A DNA stretch of 64,000 nucleotides, taken from NCBI RefSeq assembly GCF_014805685.1, contig NC_060885.1:32329632-32393631 (forward strand), in the 5' to 3' direction. The notes under the pieces were generated by a model. It ran no database searches and had not been told where the DNA came from. It saw nothing but the letters and a program-made list of their open reading frames with translations. Below are positions 24,819 through 37,885 of the stretch, in pieces. The DNA comes from Silurus meridionalis (lineage: Eukaryota > Chordata > Actinopteri > Siluriformes > Siluridae). The first letter of the stretch is position 1, and the number at the start of each line of letters is the position of its first letter. The position numbers were made by a program, and so were the translations under genes.

Positions 24819-25055
24819 CAGTACTGTGCAAACGTTTTAGACAGGTGTGAAAATATGCTGTAAAATAAGAATTCTTTCTAAATTAAAAGTGTTAATAGTT
24901 AATTTTTTATCATTTTACCTAACAGAAAGTAAATGAACAGAAAATCCAAATCTAATCAATATTTTGTGTGACCAAATAGTTGTTGAGTAACTCGATAGAT
25001 CTTTAGACTGTTCATCTGGAACCATCGTCAGTTGGACAGAGTGGTCTTTATTTGA
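24819..25055 (+). mobile_element. Tc1-type terminal repeat fragment
   Basis: TACAGTACTGTGCAAACGTT followed by AGACAGGTGTGAAAATATGC and AATCAATATTTTGTGTGACC matches the long terminal repeat of another fish Tc1 family. No matching right end or transposase was seen. Confidence 0.65.
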
Positions 25056-25840
25056 ACTCCAGCCCGAGGTAGGACGTCGGGATCAATACGAAAAATCAGA
25101 TCGGAGGATCCGATAAGAAGAAAGGAGCAGGATCATTGGATACTGTTACGTCAGGGGCATGAAGTCTCGTCACACACAAGTATACATGAACAAATATGTA
25201 TTGTAAAAAGTACACAAAAAGTATTGCTCTTCAGTATCAGGACAAACATTATCATTAATTATTGACCAGGTCTGAACTGCTAAGTCAACAGTACTCTGTA
25301 CATATTTTCTGTGATGTGTTTACAATATAATGCAAAAACACATCCGGCAGTCTGCATTACAGTACATCAGCTTTATTCACCACTGAAATCCTAATGTATC
25401 AGATATTATAGGACAATTCTTATGGACACATCTTCCAAAGCTCACTCTTTAGAAACAAGAATCATGGTACATCCTGAACTGTATCTATTTATTGGCAAGT
25501 GCATTGCTTTTGTATTGTCCTATTTAATGCACTGTGGCTTTAGAGTTTCAATATATTATCCTACTGTGTACATGTATTGGGAAAGGGGATTACAATTTAT
25601 GACGGTCATGATAGAAGCCCTGATAAATGAGTAGGCATGGAAGATTATTTTATAGCGTTTTTACTGTGGTAGATTTGCACCTCAAGGGTGTAGTAAGAAA
25701 CACATAGGTTCTTAAGGCAAGCCCAATAATAGAAGCATAAACTACCTAAACATGCTGTGATGTACTTGCTGTCCTGCACTGGGCCTTAGTGAAAAATTCA
25801 CAGTTTTCATTGCTCATGTTGTCTTGCTCTGTGCTTCCCC

Positions 25841-25899
25841 TGGATCTTGATATTGTGGTTTCAGTTTGGATGGATCTTGATATTGTGGTTTCAGTTTGC
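25841..25899 (+). repeat. tandem duplication, 30-bp unit x 2
   Basis: TGGATCTTGATATTGTGGTT followed by TCAGTTTG occurs twice, head to tail, with no mismatch. Recent local duplication. Confidence 0.9.
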
Positions 25900-27146
25900 A
25901 TTAAAGTGTCTTCATCAGCAGCCAACATCTTTAGCTACTACAGGCCCTTTTCTGTCAATAAATGTAATTTTACAACATTCTGTTGACTTCTAAATCCTGT
26001 TAGATGGGAACCACTGGCACCATTCTGACCCCTAACAAAAAATCAGTACAGCATTATGGGGGAAATCACCCACCAGTGGGAGTCTAATTGTTGGGTAATT
26101 TCCTATCATTCAGTTGAAACTAATCAAGCTCCAGCTGCTGAAATCCCTTCAGTGACTAAATAACCATCTTGAAGGAATCAAGATTAAACTATGGACGGTT
26201 TGCTGACCTGAAATAACATCACACTGCTCTCACAATGTTGCACAGTGTGAGTGCACAAACATGAGACTAACGACTCATGCATATTCATAGAATGCCAAAA
26301 GCGAGACAGAGGAACAGAAAATAGCCGTCATCTTTGCCGGCCGATGTTCTATTTCCCTCAGTCCTTTAATAGGCATCTTGCCCGGCATTGATATGTAATT
26401 TGTAGGGTGGTGTTATCACACACTCGGAGTAAAATTAGGGTCTCTTTTCAGCACATTTGTTTGCTGATTAACCAAGTGTGAAACAGGATCCTCCTACACC
26501 AAAGCATGCGTTTTGGTCCTTCTGTACCTTATCCTTAACAAGCTCGGCGTTTAAGGCAACAACTTGGAAAAGTGAAATTATAGAGAATCTAGCTTTGCAT
26601 TTGATTTGAATATAGCCCAGAGCTGGGTACAAATGGGTATAGGGAACAGACACAGTGCAGCTGGTTTTGAGAGAAGATGATGTTGGGTTTTTTTTGTATC
26701 AGCCTAATTAGGTATGCATTAGGGATATACTCAAACATTTTATTATCAATACACTATGCTGAGACCAATCGTGTGTTTGAGTGATATAACTGAGGTTGAG
26801 CTATGGGAACTCCAAACACAGAAGCAGATATAGATATTTGGAGTTGGTAACAAATATATACACACAGAAAGTAGCATTGTTTTACACACCTAGTATCCAT
26901 AATACTATTTCTCCTTCATCATCTCGAGCAATTGCTAAAAAAAAAAAAAGTATCCTGACAGGAAAATACTTGATCAAAAGGTTTCTTAACTAATTATTCC
27001 CAGCTGATCACTGCCACACCGGATCTCTTGATCTGACTCATCACACTTGGGGGCAAATCACTCTAGCACATTGCACAAGTAGGTGTAAATGTGGTATGCA
27101 TCATCTACCCAAGGGTTCATTAGTATTTGCTTGGTCTGGCTTGTAA

Positions 27147-27199
27147 GGTCTTTAAGGCACAGTAATGAATGAAAGGTCTTTAAGGCACAGTAATGAATA
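27147..27199 (+). repeat. tandem duplication, 26-28 bp unit x 2
   Basis: AAGGTCTTTAAGGCACAGTA then ATGAAT occurs twice, separated by two bases. Recent local duplication in the intergenic region. Confidence 0.85.
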
Positions 27200-27834
27200 C
27201 AGCTATCAAGAGGCACAGAAAAAAGTACACAGGTGAAGCATGGAGAACTACAACAGATATCAAGTTACACGTACCACACGACTGGCAATATGCGTGTGTG
27301 TGTGTGTTTTTAAAGGAAAGAGAGTTGTGCGGGTTTAAGTGTACACTTATCTCACTTGGACTCTGACATTGTGCACACACCTTTGATTTAGCCTGAAAAC
27401 CTCAATACTCTACAAATGTACCAACATGTAATAGTGTATTAAAAAAAAGGTGTGTTCTCGTTTTAGTAGTATCCAGGTAGCCGGGTGTGGAATAGGTGCA
27501 GAGAAGTGTCTAATTACAACAACCCTGTATAATAGATGGAGTCTTGCGTTGTTTGCGCTTTAGTACAATGAATATTTAATGCGGGCTAAGTGAGGTATGT
27601 CGTATGCTTTCCCTGTTTGGCAGCCACGCCTGCCAGGTGCTGCTTTTAGTTCGTAGTGCATTCCTGAATCCTGACTTTAGGGTGTGGCCGTGTAAAAGCA
27701 TTGCGTCATGGAAAGTTTAGGACACCAGGCATGGCTGCTGTTTTCTGCTTACTTGTTTCTGATGGGCCTATGCATGTGTGTTTGAGATAAAAGTGTAAGA
27801 AAACGTATGAAAAACATCCACCAGACCAATCCAT

Positions 27835-28765
27835 TTTTTGTCCATGAATTTGTTTTAAATCATTAGTTTATTCTCTTCATTTAATAGCGTTTATGTATAC
27901 GTTGGAGTTTCTATCCAATCAGATTTCAGCCGTCACATTACATCCTGCCGGGGTCAAAAGTATCGATCTGCCATCAGGCTAGCAGTGTGAGCATCTCATA
28001 AAGTCTTTGTTGCTTAAAGTTGCTGCTTTAACCAATCAGATTGCCACTTGTTTACAATGAGGCTCCCTAGCTGGCATCCAATTACGTCCACATTTTCACA
28101 CCCTTTGATTGGATGGTCAGAGCGTGCACCAGTCAGATCTCTCAAACCAAATCTGTCATAAACTGCACAAGCTCAAATATATCCGTGTGGATTTCATAGC
28201 TGTATTTTTTTTTAATATTTCACATTAGCTAATGGAGGAGAAGAAATTAGTTAAAAATAAAGTAGATACACTTAAAAGGACTTTTACAAGACAGACTTTT
28301 CAAGAAAAGCTGGACATCGTGAGAAAAGGTTGGCCAAAACAGTTACGCTCTCTCATGAACCATTTATACTTTTGTGTTTTCTTCTTTACTATAGAATTTG
28401 CACAAAAACAAACAATTTGAAAATTTCAAACCCCCAGGAAAACCCTAATACACACAAAAAAAATGCATGGAAAACCCAGGGTCATTTTATGAGGTCAATA
28501 TAGATGCTTCTGCTATAGATGATGTATGCAGCTGCGGCTACAGTGAAAGAAGACGTGTTGAATTGTGTTCATTGGGTTTCTTGCTTCAGTAATTCCATTC
28601 ATTCATCCTGTATGAGATTCCTGTCTGTAATGCAGCGCTCTGTTATACTGCGTTTCTTTATACTATTGATGGTTTCTATCATGTGGTGTTATACTGATGG
28701 TATTAAGAGGTGAATTGGTTCAGGTGGGACACCACTGAAGGCCTAGGGGTAAAATGCACAGCATT
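27835..28765 (+). repeat. 0.9-kb interspersed repeat, copy 1
   Basis: Shares with 31125-32075, in the same order, TTATTCTCTTCAT, GCTTTAACCAATCAGATT, AAACTGCACAAGCT, TGTGGATTT.ATAGCTG, AAAGTAGATACACTTA, GAATTTGCACAAAAAC, TCATTTTATGAGGT and ACACCACTGAAGGCCTAGG. It includes a short frame at 28232-28348 resembling the N-terminus of a fish transposon-derived protein. Confidence 0.75.
28232..28348 (+). pseudogene. transposon-derived protein N-terminus, relic
   Basis: The short frame reads MEEKKLVKNKVDTLKRTFTR then QTFQEKLDIVRKGWPKQ. From memory this resembles the first residues of predicted hAT-type transposon proteins in fish (zinc finger MYM-type-like). It stops after a further 24 codons of unrelated residues. 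It is a fragment at best; family assignment is uncertain. Confidence 0.35.
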
Positions 28766-30289
28766 CCACTGCAAGAAAGAATGAGAGAAAAGCAGGGTGG
28801 GGATGGTGAGAATGGTTGTCCTTTCTGGATCTTCAATTTAACATATCAGTTCATCTCACTGCTCATAGACTCACAATGCTAGATCATTTAAACTTCATTA
28901 AATGGACAGATAGGCCATTAAATTTTCTTACATTTTGTCTGCTTGTATCTTCTTATTTTGATGGGTGTGAAAATCTCCAATGGCAATGACTCAGAGGTAA
29001 AGTAGTCAAAGTGTCAGCCTTGTATGTAGGCTTTTGTTGTCAGGCAGGGGCCCTATGGGCTGAGCAACAGGTGTGAGGCAGAAGTGGTGTGATTGTGTTT
29101 TAGTAACGCTCGTGTGAAAGCTGCTCCTCTCTCATTAATGGTAATATATATTTATATATTCCAAATTCATCTCCGCTCACATTCAGCACAACTCCGGAAG
29201 TATTGGTTTTAAGACAAATACATCACCATATTTGTTTAATAATACAGAAATTATATTCAGTTGAGCAAGATGGGTTCCTTGTGTGATTTCTATTTTTTTT
29301 CGTTAAGATAAAAATTAAAAATAAATCAAAGCTTAGTCCTTGTTAATGGTTTCCTGTGGTGAAATGGCATCTTTTTTGCTGCCCTACAAAGCCATAAAAG
29401 ACTTTAAGGATTTATTAGACTGCTGCACATGAGAATGAAGAAGTCCAGAGCAGTCCGTTCTCATCTCGTTTCATTTGCTCATAGTGTTCTTTGTGAATTG
29501 CATATTGATTACCTGAAAATTTAAATGATTCCCTCGGCAATCCTGAAAGTTTTCACGTTGACTATTTATTGATTCCTAAATGTAAAAATGGAAGAAAACA
29601 TAAAAACCCCTTGCTGAATTCTGACGCAATTTTATTGAGCATATTATCAGACTGCATGATAAAACAGATAGTAGGAGCAAACACCACGCGTTATCTCCGG
29701 TGGGCGAACAGTCCAGAGGGACAGACGTGACGAACTCAGCTAGGAACTTGCTTGTAACTTGTAAGACTAAACTATTAAATCAGTGTATACAGTAGTGTAG
29801 TCTTTTTCTATAAAACACAATATAGAAGAAACTCTATATGTACAACTCAGAGGGGTGTAATCGATAGTATGCAGAAAGTCCATGCAATATGTCTTAACAT
29901 CAGCATGTTTTGCACACATAAATACCAGGCCTCATATGCTACAGGGAATTGTGTCCAAGCCAATCCACCACCTTTTTCTCTGGGGACAACCAGTTCCATT
30001 GTGGCTGCATTGTGGTCCCTGTCTCTTCCACCTGATTTGCATTTAAATTGCATCACCCCTGCACTGCAGCACATTGCACCTGGGAGAGGATGAGACCTGG
30101 ACAGCTGGGGCAAGACAAGCAATAAGAGCCACTTGAGTCCATAACAGCAAGCTTGTCATTTCCCATCCGAACACTTGATCAAGCTGGACGAGTCTGAATC
30201 AACTATTGTTCAAGGGCAACGTCTCTGGTATGGACCTAATAAAAAAACGCATGGAAGGAAGGAAAATTATCACAGCTGATAACACCGGG

Positions 30290-30500
30290 TGTGTGACTGG
30301 AACACACCCTTGATGGGTCATCAGTCCATCATCTACACACACATTCTTTCACACCTAAGAACAATGTATTTGATCCAATCCAACTACATGCATGTTTTGG
30401 GATTTAGGAGGTAACCAGCGAATTTGGAGACAAGGAAGCAAGAACATGCAATCAAAGAGAGAAACAATATATAAGATTAGAACCCGATCCTTGGAACTGT
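30290..30500 (+). repeat. LINE-tail-like repeat fragment
   Basis: GTCATCAGTCCATCATCTAC, ACTACATGCATGTTTTGGGA and GAACATGCAATCAAAGAGAG, with AGATTAGAACCCGATCC, follow the order of a very common fish repeat (CATGCATGTCTTTGG ... GAACATGCAAACTCC ... GAACC). Strongly decayed. Confidence 0.5.
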
Positions 30501-31124
30501 GACATAAATGCATAATTATACATATGAATCTCATGCCTTCACTCATCTCAGGAGTTCAGCTGAGGCATGCTGGTTTCTTCCAATAAGGTTCTTCTTCTTC
30601 CTTTAGCTGTGCATGGGCGATATGAGCCTACATCGGTTAAAGAGTAATACACGTCTCAAAGCTCCAGTGCAAAACTGAAAAAGGAAGATGCACAAGCAGC
30701 GGTGTATATTAGATTTCCTTCCCGAATATTTCTTTAATGAGCATTTGGCTTGAGCACTGCTTAGATCCTCTCTCGTAGCCTATTCTTCATCTCGGTCATT
30801 AGTCGTGCTACAGGAGGACTCATTAACTGGTCCAGATACACCAATGAATCATCATATCGATAAACTGTAAGCTCAGTATTTTACATTAGCCTGCCGTGTG
30901 CAAGTGTGAGCAGATAGAAGCATGTGGTTTTGTCTGATCGATCAAATCAAGCCACCTACCATCCTGAAGAATGATCTAATGATAAAAACTTCTGCCAAGA
31001 GAGAAGGACACAAGGTCTTTGCAGTGACGTGACGTGCTGCAAACAAGCAGTGGCAAGCCTATAGGGCCAGCAAGGCCTTCTCTGCTGGGCTAAACTCCAT
31101 CAGAATCGCTGACTTACGTTTTAA

Positions 31125-32075
31125 TATATTTTTGTCAATGAATGTGTATTAAAGTATTCCCAATAGTCTATTCTCTTCATGTAATACCGTTCCATAGACA
31201 TAGAGACATACTGTAAGTGTAAGTTTATCTTAGAGTTTCAATCCAATCTATTTCGGGCATCACATGTTGCCAGGGTAAAAAGGACTTCAGAATCGACAAT
31301 GCAGGCGCTCGTAGCATAACCTACATGTTGTTTGAAGCTGTTGCTTTAACCAATCAGATTTCGAGTTGGCCACACACCGGGGCCATCCAGCAGGCGTTCG
31401 ATAACATCGGCATTTTCACGTTCTTCGACTGGATAGTCAGTGCACTAGTCAGAGCTCGCAAACCGCATCTGTAGCAAACTGCACAAGCTATAATATATTC
31501 ATGTGGATTTAATAGCTGTTTATTCACAATGTAATAGCAATATTCCATAATGGTTGACAGAGTAGAATAAATTATTAGAAAAGAAAGTAGATACACTTAC
31601 AAGGACATTTACAAGCTGGACATTGAGAGCAAAAGGTCGGGCAAAACAGTTCAAAAGTTGAGTGTTAAATTTTTTCATGATCCATTTATACTTTTCACGT
31701 TTTCTTTTCAGTAGAATTTGCACAAAAACACACAATTTGCCTGCATTTTAAATCCCTGGGAAAACCGCAATGCACGGATAAAAATCCAGGGAAAACCCTG
31801 GATCATTTTATGAGGTTAATATTGACGCCTGTGCTAGAGATGATACATGTGGGAGGTGCTGCATTGGCTGCAGTAAAAGCAGACTTGTGAAATTGTGTTC
31901 ATTGGGTTTTGTTGCTAATGACATTCCTGCTCGCTGTATGAAATTTCTGTCTGTGATGCAGCTCTCTCCTATACTGCGTTTCTCTAATATTGATGGTGTC
32001 ATAATGATGGCACTAAGGATAGGATTGTCTCCGGTGGAACACCACTGAAGGCCTAGGTGTGACATGCACAGACCA
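31125..32075 (+). repeat. 0.9-kb interspersed repeat, copy 2
   Basis: Direct repeat of 27835-28765, about 3.3 kb away, diverged by many substitutions and small indels, so an old pair. The start of its short frame is lost (GGTTGACAGAGTAGAATAAA in place of the ATG region). It ends about 130 bp before the GC-rich MCU promoter. Confidence 0.75.
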
Positions 32076-32199
32076 CCTCTGATCCTGTTTTAAAAATGCC
32101 TCAGGTACGATTCATGATTCATAAATGGACACTGTGAATGACCAGCTAATAAGGATAAAGCTCATCCATGCAATAAGTGCTTTCCAATTGCTTGAAGGA

Positions 32200-32662
32200 C
32201 CTCCCCCTTTGAGCGCTGGAATCCCGCGGGCCCTGATTGGCTGCGCGGGCCGCGTAAGCACCGCCCATTCGAAGCATGGTCTTGCTTCTCATTGGACAGG
32301 GGTGAAGGGAATGAGGCCGGCAGGTAACCGTCCTGGTCAATCAAATCGCAAGTTTCTATATTTCAAAGGTGGGAAATATATATTTAAAAAAAATGAATAA
32401 CCGTTTGGGTTGTCATGGTAACTCTGTTACGAAAGTCCATTTTATTAGAGGGAGGAAAGCTGCAGTTCTGTTCAGCGCTTCTTGTATTGAAATGATCTGA
32501 GCGCGTGCCCGCGTGTGTATGTGTGCGCGCGTGTGTGTGTGTATGTGTAGCAGCCCAGCCCAAGCAGTACGCCCCGTTCCCCCCTCCTTCCCTTCCCTCG
32601 ACGCTCTTCCTCAGTTCAGCCCGCAGCAGCTGCCGTCCGGCTCCACGGTTTCTCCTCCAGAC
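32200..32662 (+). promoter_or_regulatory. MCU promoter and 5' leader
   Basis: GC-rich, CpG-rich stretch just upstream of the MCU start. Inverted CCAAT boxes (ATTGG) are at 32236-32240, within CTGATTGGCTGCGCGG, and at 32291-32295, within CTCATTGGAC. A CCGCCC box is at 32271-32276. The leader near 32505-32550 contains alternating GTGTG/GCGCG. No TATA box stands out. The start site is not visible; in-frame ATGs at 32513 and 32551 have no stop before the MCU ATG, so an N-terminally extended protein is possible on paper if transcription starts upstream of them. Confidence 0.55.
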
Positions 32663-32773
32663 ATGGCCGCGAAAGTGTGCAGACTCCTGCTGTCCCGGAG
32701 CAGCGTCGCCGTGGCTTCTCCGTTCCCCGCGCTCGGTGTCTCCTCACACGGGCAGCACCAGCACCCAGGAACG
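32663..32773 (+). CDS. mcu: MCU coding exon 1 (mitochondrial calcium uniporter, presequence)
   Basis: MCU forms the tetrameric Ca2+ channel of the inner mitochondrial membrane. The exon has 37 codons: MAAKVCRLLLSRSSVAVASP, then FPALGVSSHGQHQHPGT, ending at a codon boundary before the donor GTAAGG. It resembles human MCU exon 1 (MAAAAGRSLLLLLSS..., then FPGLGVSRHRQQQHHRT) in start, length of the FPxLGVS block, and His/Gln tail. There are no acidic residues, as expected for a presequence. The start was chosen for its context (CAGACATGG) and the MAA-start shared with the family. Its position head to head with MICU1 matches the human order, which strengthens the call. Confidence 0.9.
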
Positions 32774-35371
32774 GTAAGGAGGACGAAAAGACCGAAAGGA
32801 GCGCGGGATAGGGGAAGGGATATGATACATGAAGGGTGGATTCTTCTGGTCCGGTACCGTCCTGGGGATGAGGAAGTAGCGAGCTGACTACTTGTGTCTT
32901 AGTGTGTACCGGTGTTTGTTTGACTGTTGTTGTTTGTTTTGTGTTGGTTGTAAGCAGGTTGTAAGGATTATTCCGTTGTGACACTGCAATATTTTGCTCT
33001 TCAGCTCGGGTTTTTTTCTCCCCTTTACACCCCCCCTCCCCATCCAGCCAACGCAAATGCTGGACGTGGTCGAATCCCGTTTCCGTGTTCGGTTAATCGC
33101 TGTAGGAAGTGGAAGCTTGTTTTCCGGGATAACCTTGAGGAAAAACGCAACAGAGTCCGAGCCCTCGCAACTTTTATTTGGTGAATGAAAGGAGGGCGAC
33201 GCGAGCACGCGCATTCAAACGCGCGCGTTCACGCACACGCGTGAACACATACAACACACACACACGTATAATATAGAAATACACACGCCCACACACGTAA
33301 AACAATGTTTGTGAGGACCTCGCCTTTTAAAAGGATTGATTGTGCATACCCTTAAAATTATATTAAATTAATATGTTTACAGTAACCAACATTAACCTTG
33401 ATTAATACATAAACCAAAATCATTTTGTTTTTTCAAATTAAATCCTACAGCCACTACACGTTCAGGTTTCCTTATGAGGACCAGGGAAATAAGTCCTTCC
33501 TTGTGTGGACACATGGTATTCAGAACCTTCCCCTATGATCTAGCAGTGCTTTTGTTGAAACTGTGAATCTGGTAAGGCAAGCCGAGTGTTTCCTGAGCCT
33601 CTGCAGTGATTGTGTGTGTGTGTGTGTGAGAGAGAGTGTGAATGGTGGTGGTGCTGCAGAACTCTTCGATGACCCTTGAGCAATTCTTTCCTCTCTCTTT
33701 CTCGTACACACTCACTACGCCGCCCCCTTTTTTTCCTCCTCCTCCTTCTGTACGACGTGTATTTAATCTCCTACATAACGGACACAAGATAGACTTTGCG
33801 TTCCGGGTTTCCCTCAACACCTTCCAGGGTATTTCCCCGTTTGGAGTGGCTGTTTTTGTGCTCCATTATAAACGTAAGGGAATAACCAACCCTGCCTGGT
33901 TTGTGTTAATTGTGCTTATCTTTTCCTGCCAAATCATTAGTATCTTTGCTGCATGTGCTGACTACATAACTCGTTTCCCCCCCTTTCTCTCTACTACTTG
34001 GAACGAACCCCAGATCGACAGAGGATCCATCTGTAGCTCAGCATATCGGCGCTCTTATTTCACGTCACACACGTGGTATTTTTGGCCCTTGTCTGCCTAT
34101 GCAGGGGTTTCTCATAAGGGGAGCTGACGCAAAGCCGAACAGGAGCCTGGAAGCAGACGACCGCGTACAGACAGCCGAGCTCGGCTTTTCTCCGTCTGTA
34201 CAAACGTGATCGGCGTCCACAGCAGTGCCTGCGTAGTATTCACCTGTCTGTTTACAGAGCTTATAACAGCCAGTCGAGCAGTTTGTGCTTTTGCTCTCAG
34301 GTGGCCTAATCCAATCCAGAAGGTACAGAGTCAGGACTTTAATTCACACATCTTCATCCGCAGTAGCACCATGGGGAAATATGACACAGAACTCCTATTC
34401 TCCCAGATCTATAAGCTGTACTTAGGGCTCTGATCCTGTTCTTGACACTCATATTAGACCTCCGAGACAGACACTTAACCTGCTCTGGCTTTGTATTTAT
34501 GCAACTGATCTGTAAAGGTGCCCCCGTTTGAGGGGAAACAAACCCAAAAAACGACCACTTAGAAAAGCCACCTGCCATAAATCACGATGTGGGTGTGGAC
34601 GCAGCACAGGGCTATCTATTATATCAAAGCGCCGTCGGTTTTCTGCGAACGGGTGCGAAGGAGCAAGACATGCTCGCTGATCCCTGTCAACCTTATGGCA
34701 CATATAATCCGATCAGGATTAGAATAAGTTCATTAACCCCTGCTGCTCCGATCGAGCGAGGCACTGCGGCGATCGCATCAGCACGGAAAGAAAGTGGCAG
34801 CTCTAAACAGTCAAAGAACACCACTGAGGATGTCACGCTGTCCTACTGAAGTGGTTCATTATAGTGGGACCTGCAAACCAAGAGCTGCTGCTTCATCGAT
34901 TTTCTGTAGCGTTCATTGTGCTTTGTTTTTTTTTGTTTTGGCTGAAAGGCTGCATTTGTTGGTGATGAATCAATGGAGAGATTATAAACTTTATAATCAC
35001 CAATATTTGGTTGAATCTTTTTACAGGTTTACTTTTAGCCTCAGAATCCTGACCGGATTGGAACCCAGTGTGGCCATCGACTGTTCCTGCTTGACATTTG
35101 CCCGTGCTGTGCTTGCTTTTCTGCTCACCACAGATGTATAGAGTAGTTATTCAGTCTAGTTCATTCTACCACTCATTCTGAACCATTTTTTTCTTATACT
35201 TCCTAATGAACAAGCTGCACAGATGCTTTCAGCCACTTACTGTATGTTTGTTTGGATATATTTTATAGACTGGAGCTTTTCAAAATACTCAAAGCAGCCC
35301 ATCTGGTGCCAACAACCACAGAGATCCATAATCGTTCCTATTCTTGCTAATTTTAATGTTTGTAATGGAAG

Positions 35372-35590
35372 TGTTAACTGAGTGGTTAAGTGATTGGTCT
35401 TTGCCTCCGAAGGTTGTGAGTTTAAATCCTGGCCACATCAAGCTGCTATTCTTGGGCCCCTAAAGAAGGCCCTCAATCCCAAAGTTTCTCATCTGTTTTA
35501 ATGTGATAAATTATAAGTCGCTCTGGATCAGGAATGCCGGATGCTCCTGCCACACGATTGGCTGATTTGGATAATTGCATGAATGAACAG
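35372..35590 (+). mobile_element. tRNA-like SINE
   Basis: GAGTGGTTAAGTGATTGGTC resembles an A box and GGTTGTGAGTTTAAATCC a B box of tRNA origin. TTCTTGGGCCCCTAAAGAAG and TAAGTCGCTCTGGATCAGGA are the conserved body and tail of a widespread fish SINE-type repeat. Confidence 0.65.
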
Positions 35591-37439
35591 GCACACAAAA
35601 ATGTACTTATTTAAATTGCCCCTCGAGCCTACTCCACTGCTTGACTAAACATTTTATTATCATCCTGTAACTACCTGCTTGTACCCACACTCTGAACATA
35701 GCTTTATTATCCTGGACTTTGAAATCAGCTCACAGGGTACTCTTTTATTGGCGGTTTGACTTGCCTGACTTTTAAAGGCTTTTATTATTCCTATTATTCC
35801 TATTATTATTTTACTCAGGGCTCCTAATTTTCACCATCTATAAGCACCACGCTGGAAATAACAGTGGTCTAAGGAAATTTCACTTCCGAACGTTCAGTGC
35901 AACATTTAGCTGAGCGCGGGAAAAAAAAAAGTCAATAGTTGATGCTTAAAAATCATTGACCCGTCCTTTTATAAAGATTAGTCTATCAAATCCGATCAGG
36001 GTAAAGAACACATTTATCAGCAGCAACCAGACCCAAAAAAATGCGTGGCTCTGAGATGATGAAAATAAATGATGTCCAGCACAGGGAGGCATCTCTACTT
36101 ACTCAACTCAAACAATCTTATCTAACCACTTAGAGTTCTTTCTACTGCCTTGTTCGAGTTGGATGATTTTATAAAGATTTATTTTTCCACGTCTCCTCAA
36201 GCGATGAAACTCTGCTTTGACAGCAATGAAATGACTGCAGGACGTGCGATTTTGCTATCAGGTCATATTTTTGGACTTTTTGAGTGGCTCTTTGTTTCTA
36301 TGAGAGGTTTAATATCTTGGGGATAAATGTAAAAAATTGTTCCCCCACCAACTCAAGGTGAGATCTGCATATGAATTCGTAGATGTGTATCAGGGGGCGA
36401 AATGATCAGCTGACGACTAAGCAGCAGTTTAGGTTTAATTTGGACAGAGGAGAACACTGATACGGTCGATCCGATCAATCTGGGTAGTAAAATCAAGTCA
36501 TTCAGAGGGTCGGCTGTAGAAGAAGCTGCACAAGATCAAAGTCTAATACTGATTGGGGCACGTTTGGTAGAAAATGCTACAGCTTGGACTTTAAGGACTT
36601 GGGAATCGGACGATTGGAGCACTGGGGGCTACGAAGGGACACGTTCTGACTGCCAGTCTTTCGCACTGCAGCCCACACACACCCACACGCATACATTCAT
36701 TCATATTAAGGGAAAGGTATTTCAAACTTTTTGTTCAGTAGAAATCTGTTAGACTTTTATTTTGTGCAGCTTCTTCTATTGCTCAACCTCTGAATGAACC
36801 GTTACTATGGAAACAGTAGTATATTAGAAAAAGTGTAATAATATAAACCTATATTTTTTGATCAATCAGAATCGAACAGTGTGATGGTTTAGGATCTATG
36901 CACTGGGTATTTTCATGAGGGTTATTTAATTTCAAGCTGTTCAGAGAAACATTGTGTTCTGCATCCTTTTGTTCCACATTTAGTCGAAGGCGAGGATGAG
37001 AGCCGTCTGGACTCGAGAAATATTAAATAAGGAAACAGACTCGAGGAAAGTGCTCGAAATACCACTCCTCGTTCTCACCGGGGTTTAGAAGATTCGCAAG
37101 CTTCACGATTTCTTTCCACCAGAATTACTTAGGTTATTAAAACGACCATTCGTCCATGACCTTCAGTTCGCATGCTAATAAGACCCGGTGAGTTATTGAA
37201 GCTTTCGGCATTACAGTTTCGAAACGCGTAAAAGGTCCGGGACCTCGTCTTCATTCGATAGGGAGTTCTCGTGCCAAAAACGTCCCAGAGCCATTGATTA
37301 ATTAGCCGTCTGACACAAGTTGCTCTGTGTTTGAATTCTGTTTATGATTTTGGATGAAGGGTTGTGTTCGAGAGGGGATGTGCTACCAGTGGTTCATCAT
37401 TCAGTTTTCTGATTACCTGTACTGAGTAGAGGTAATCTG

Positions 37440-37640
37440 ACCATCACACCTATATATCTATTCCAAATAAGGATGGATTCCTTTTTGAGTCCTCTCAAGG
37501 TTCCTTCCTCAACATCCAAGATAGTTTTTCCTTGCCACAGTTGCCCAGGCTGCTCATCAGGGATAAATACACATCATTCACCTTAAATCTTAATGCTGCT
37601 TCAAAGCAATGTCCATTGTGAAAAGCGCTATAGAAATAAC
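37440..37640 (+). repeat. fish interspersed repeat (CTCTCAAGGTT...TTTTCCTTGCCAC type)
   Basis: GAGTCCTCTCAAGGTTCCTT, AGTTTTTCCTTGCCACAGTT, CAATGTCCATTGTGAAAAGC and GCTATAGAAATAA form the diagnostic order of a repeat found throughout ostariophysan genomes. Slightly decayed. Confidence 0.65.
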
Positions 37641-37721
37641 TCGTCTCGACAAATTTGCAAGCCTTTGATTAGGCTTTTGTTTGCTGTATCGGGCTCAAAA
37701 CTTTTGGGATAAATAGAAAGT

Positions 37722-37885
37722 CGGATTGCACCCCAGACCTCATCAAACACCACTTGATCACACTAATGCTGTAATCACAAATCGCCTTAACCAAGTTAAA
37801 GAAGAGTGCAGGGAATTTTAACAGCAATGCAGCGTTCACAAAGCACATATGAATGTGTGGTCTGGAGTCCACAAACCTTTGCATG
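37722..37885 (+). mobile_element. Tc1-type relic, 3' fragment
   Basis: ATTGCACCCCAGACCTCATC through GTCTGGAGTCCACAAACCTTT is the last third of the same family as the copy at 15271. Left part absent. Confidence 0.6.

Noticed and set aside
32616..33056. 146-codon open frame antisense to MCU exon 1
   Set aside because: Shadow of the GC-rich MCU exon and promoter on the opposite strand.
33642..34127. 161-codon open frame, the longest in the window, in MCU intron 1
   Set aside because: No recognisable domain, low-complexity Pro/Ser start, no splice or promoter evidence, and its amino-acid make-up changes along its length. Most likely chance.
35400..35425. tRNA-like B box considered as a tRNA gene
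   Set aside because: No cloverleaf arms; the following sequence is a common SINE body and tail.
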